From the NCBI GenBank assembly GCA_020860885.1, contig JAJBTS010000114.1, forward strand, positions 1 to 8,950: a stretch of DNA of 8,950 nucleotides. The letters run 5' to 3'. The position numbers were made by a program, and so were the translations under genes. This document shows, piece after piece, positions 7,707 through 8,950 of this stretch (position 1 is its first letter; each line of letters begins with the position of its first letter). This stretch comes from Bacteroidales bacterium (GTDB lineage Bacteria; Bacteroidota; Bacteroidia; Bacteroidales; Azobacteroidaceae). The notes below the pieces were generated by a model. It saw only the letters and a program-made list of their open reading frames with translations, did no database searches and had not been told where the DNA came from.

Positions 7707-7727
7707 TGTCTGGAAAAATTTCAGACA
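7707..7727 (+). repeat. Small hairpin downstream of yidC
   Basis: TGTCTG and CAGACA flank a 9-base centre whose outer bases can extend the stem by one G-U and two A-U pairs. GGG at 7702-7704 and CCCC at 7735-7738 could pair further out across an asymmetric bulge. No T tract follows, so this is more likely a 3' end stabiliser or the relic of a terminator than an active one; the strong hairpin begins 27 bases later. Confidence 0.4.
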
Positions 7728-7753
7728 CGAAAAACCCCTTTGAAATAATTACA

Positions 7754-7800
7754 AAAAAACGGCAATAAAGAAGTTTTAATTTCCTTTATTGCCGTTTTTT
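7754..7800. terminator. Bidirectional intrinsic terminator between convergent genes
   Basis: A perfect 17-bp inverted repeat: the arm at 7754-7770 (AAAAAACGGCAATAAAG) is the exact reverse complement of 7784-7800, with a 13-base loop. Six T end the right arm, and six A begin the left arm and become T on the minus strand. The hairpin can therefore end transcripts from both sides: yidC from the left and the T9SS cargo gene from the right, whose stop lies 10 bases away. Confidence 0.9.
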
Positions 7801-7809
7801 ATAAACTAC

Positions 7810-8950
7810 TCAAATCTTTACCTTAAAAGCTTGTTCGTCTATTACTACAATATAAAGGCCCTGGTATAAATCAAGAGTATTTATTCCCGCCTCAACCTGT
7901 AATTGTTCTATAATCTGACCGTTGGTATTGTATACTTTTATCGAGCCAGCTTCCTGTGCCTGGATATATAACTGGTTGTTTTCTGTCCAATAATTCATAG
8001 TTATATCCGTAAGCGGGCGAATAAAAGTTGGAGAACTCCTATAATACAGTTTCCAGCTTTGAGTTTCTCTCCAATTGCCTCGTCTTTCACTTTGTTCATA
8101 TTCTATTCCTTCAGTCGGATATCCTGAGGCATCAAAGGTTGAAAATTCCACCTTATCTCCATCCCAGTCTTTTTCATTTTCCGTAATTACACCGTCACCA
8201 TTTTCATCATCAGCATCATAGGACTCATTGAAAATAAGGTTTCCGAAATTATCATACCGATATTCTTCGAATTCATCTACCAACCATGTCTGAAATCGTT
8301 CATGCCATTCGGATTTTTGGAATAATATTACATTTCCCCACTGGTCCCAGTCTTTTTCGATTTTTATTTTTTCATTCCGGGAAGTCATAGTAAAGATTTT
8401 CCAGCGGCCTTCGTTTGCCTCCAGAATTTCTAATTCCACCGGATAGGTAATGGGCTGACCGTTTTCGAGTTCCATAACCGATCCTACGTATTTGTTACCT
8501 TGTTTGACCAGTTCCATCTTATAATCCTGCACATAAGCATTTCCTACCCAGTCATAATTGGTAGTAATCAGCGGATTACCGAATTCATCATTTGTGTATT
8601 CTTCTTTTTCATCCGGAACCAATCTTCCCTGGATAATATCATAATCGATCTCAGAACTTATAAATCCATTGGCATCATAAGTATATTCGTATTTATCATC
8701 CGGTAAATAATCGCTGCCTTGTCTGGGTGCAGACAGGTAAGTGATGGATTTGACGGCGCCATCGGGATAATATTCGTATACTTCCCTGTCGAGATGTATA
8801 TAGCTTATACCTGTTTTATCAATATAATCCAAATATTGTTTTGTGCCGTCATTTCTGAGATGAGATTGATTAAGGACCTGTGTTTCGGATCCTTTTTTCT
8901 TTAAGAACACAGATAATTTAGAGCTTTTTTGTCCGAAAGCGGATACGGAG
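7810..8950 (-). CDS. Secreted T9SS cargo protein with YD-like repeats, 5' end outside window
   Basis: The frame runs open to the right edge, so the gene is partial. A GTG at 8910 could be taken as a start, but codons upstream read SVSAFGQKSSKLS, which looks like the end of a signal peptide (cleavage perhaps after SVSA) with the true start beyond 8950. Counting from 8910, the 366 visible residues contain about six short tyrosine/aspartate-rich units of the YxYDxxGN kind, at about 44-60, 73-90, 102-121, 183-202, 214-233 and 253-273, resembling RHS/YD or MORN-like repeats. DENGDGVITENE (235-246) fits a 12-residue EF-hand calcium loop. Residues about 310-366, including IKVYNTNGQIIEQLQ, GLYIVVI and final FKVKI, form a T9SS C-terminal sorting domain. 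It is probably exported by Sec, crosses the outer membrane by T9SS and becomes surface-attached or released. Its function is unknown. Confidence 0.85.
   Translation of the reverse strand, partial: SVSAFGQKSSKLSVFLKKKGSETQVLNQSHLRNDGTKQYLDYIDKTGISYIHLDREVYEYYPDGAVKSITYLSAPRQGSDYLPDDKYEYTYDANGFISSEIDYDIIQGRLVPDEKEEYTNDEFGNPLITTNYDWVGNAYVQDYKMELVKQGNKYVGSVMELENGQPITYPVELEILEANEGRWKIFTMTSRNEKIKIEKDWDQWGNVILFQKSEWHERFQTWLVDEFEEYRYDNFGNLIFNESYDADDENGDGVITENEKDWDGDKVEFSTFDASGYPTEGIEYEQSERRGNWRETQSWKLYYRSSPTFIRPLTDITMNYWTENNQLYIQAQEAGSIKVYNTNGQIIEQLQVEAGINTLDLYQGLYIVVIDEQAFKVKI

Noticed and set aside
8500..8904. Two plus-strand frames opposite the T9SS cargo gene
   Set aside because: They are antisense to a gene with clear export and sorting signals; their hydrophobic composition is the mirror of acidic and tyrosine-rich codons.
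7810..8910. RHS toxin or polymorphic toxin reading of the YD-like repeats
   Set aside because: The repeats are few and degenerate, the protein ends in a T9SS sorting domain rather than a toxin domain, and no immunity gene is visible beside it.

Overview
The window looks like chromosomal DNA of a Bacteroidota, most likely a Bacteroidales member related to Parabacteroides, Tannerella or Porphyromonas. Three things support this. Two sites match the Bacteroidetes -7 promoter element TAnnTTTG, and Shine-Dalgarno sequences are generally absent. The sigma factor/TonB pair and the YidC with a lysine in its membrane groove are of Bacteroidetes type. The right-hand gene ends in a type IX secretion (T9SS) sorting domain. 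Genus assignment is inference.

Layout. Bases 1-80 are GC-rich (39 of the first 60 bases are G/C), unlike the AT-rich remainder, and may hold the first codons of a divergent gene leaving the window. From 125 to 4032 runs a tight four-gene plus-strand cluster: an ECF-like sigma factor, a single-pass membrane protein with a C-terminal TonB domain, and two GT-B type glycosyltransferases. Junctions are an ATGA overlap, a probable 20-base overlap and a 17-base gap, so co-transcription is likely. A 134-base intergenic region follows, with two overlapping inverted repeats and a good pyrG promoter. The housekeeping pair pyrG (CTP synthase) and yidC (membrane protein insertase) lies 3 bases apart at 4167-7682. 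A strong 17-bp bidirectional hairpin terminator separates yidC from a convergent minus-strand gene for a secreted T9SS cargo protein with YD-like repeats and an EF-hand-type loop. The 5' end of that gene lies beyond the right edge.

How the parts may work together. The sigma factor and its membrane partner probably form a regulatory pair linking an envelope signal to transcription. Their coupling to two glycosyltransferases suggests control of a surface glycan, though this is inferred from context only. pyrG and yidC are core functions with their own promoter. No mobile element, CRISPR array, tRNA or rRNA was seen. Nothing here is clearly a new defence or mobile system; the most interesting unit is the sigma/TonB/glycosyltransferase cluster.
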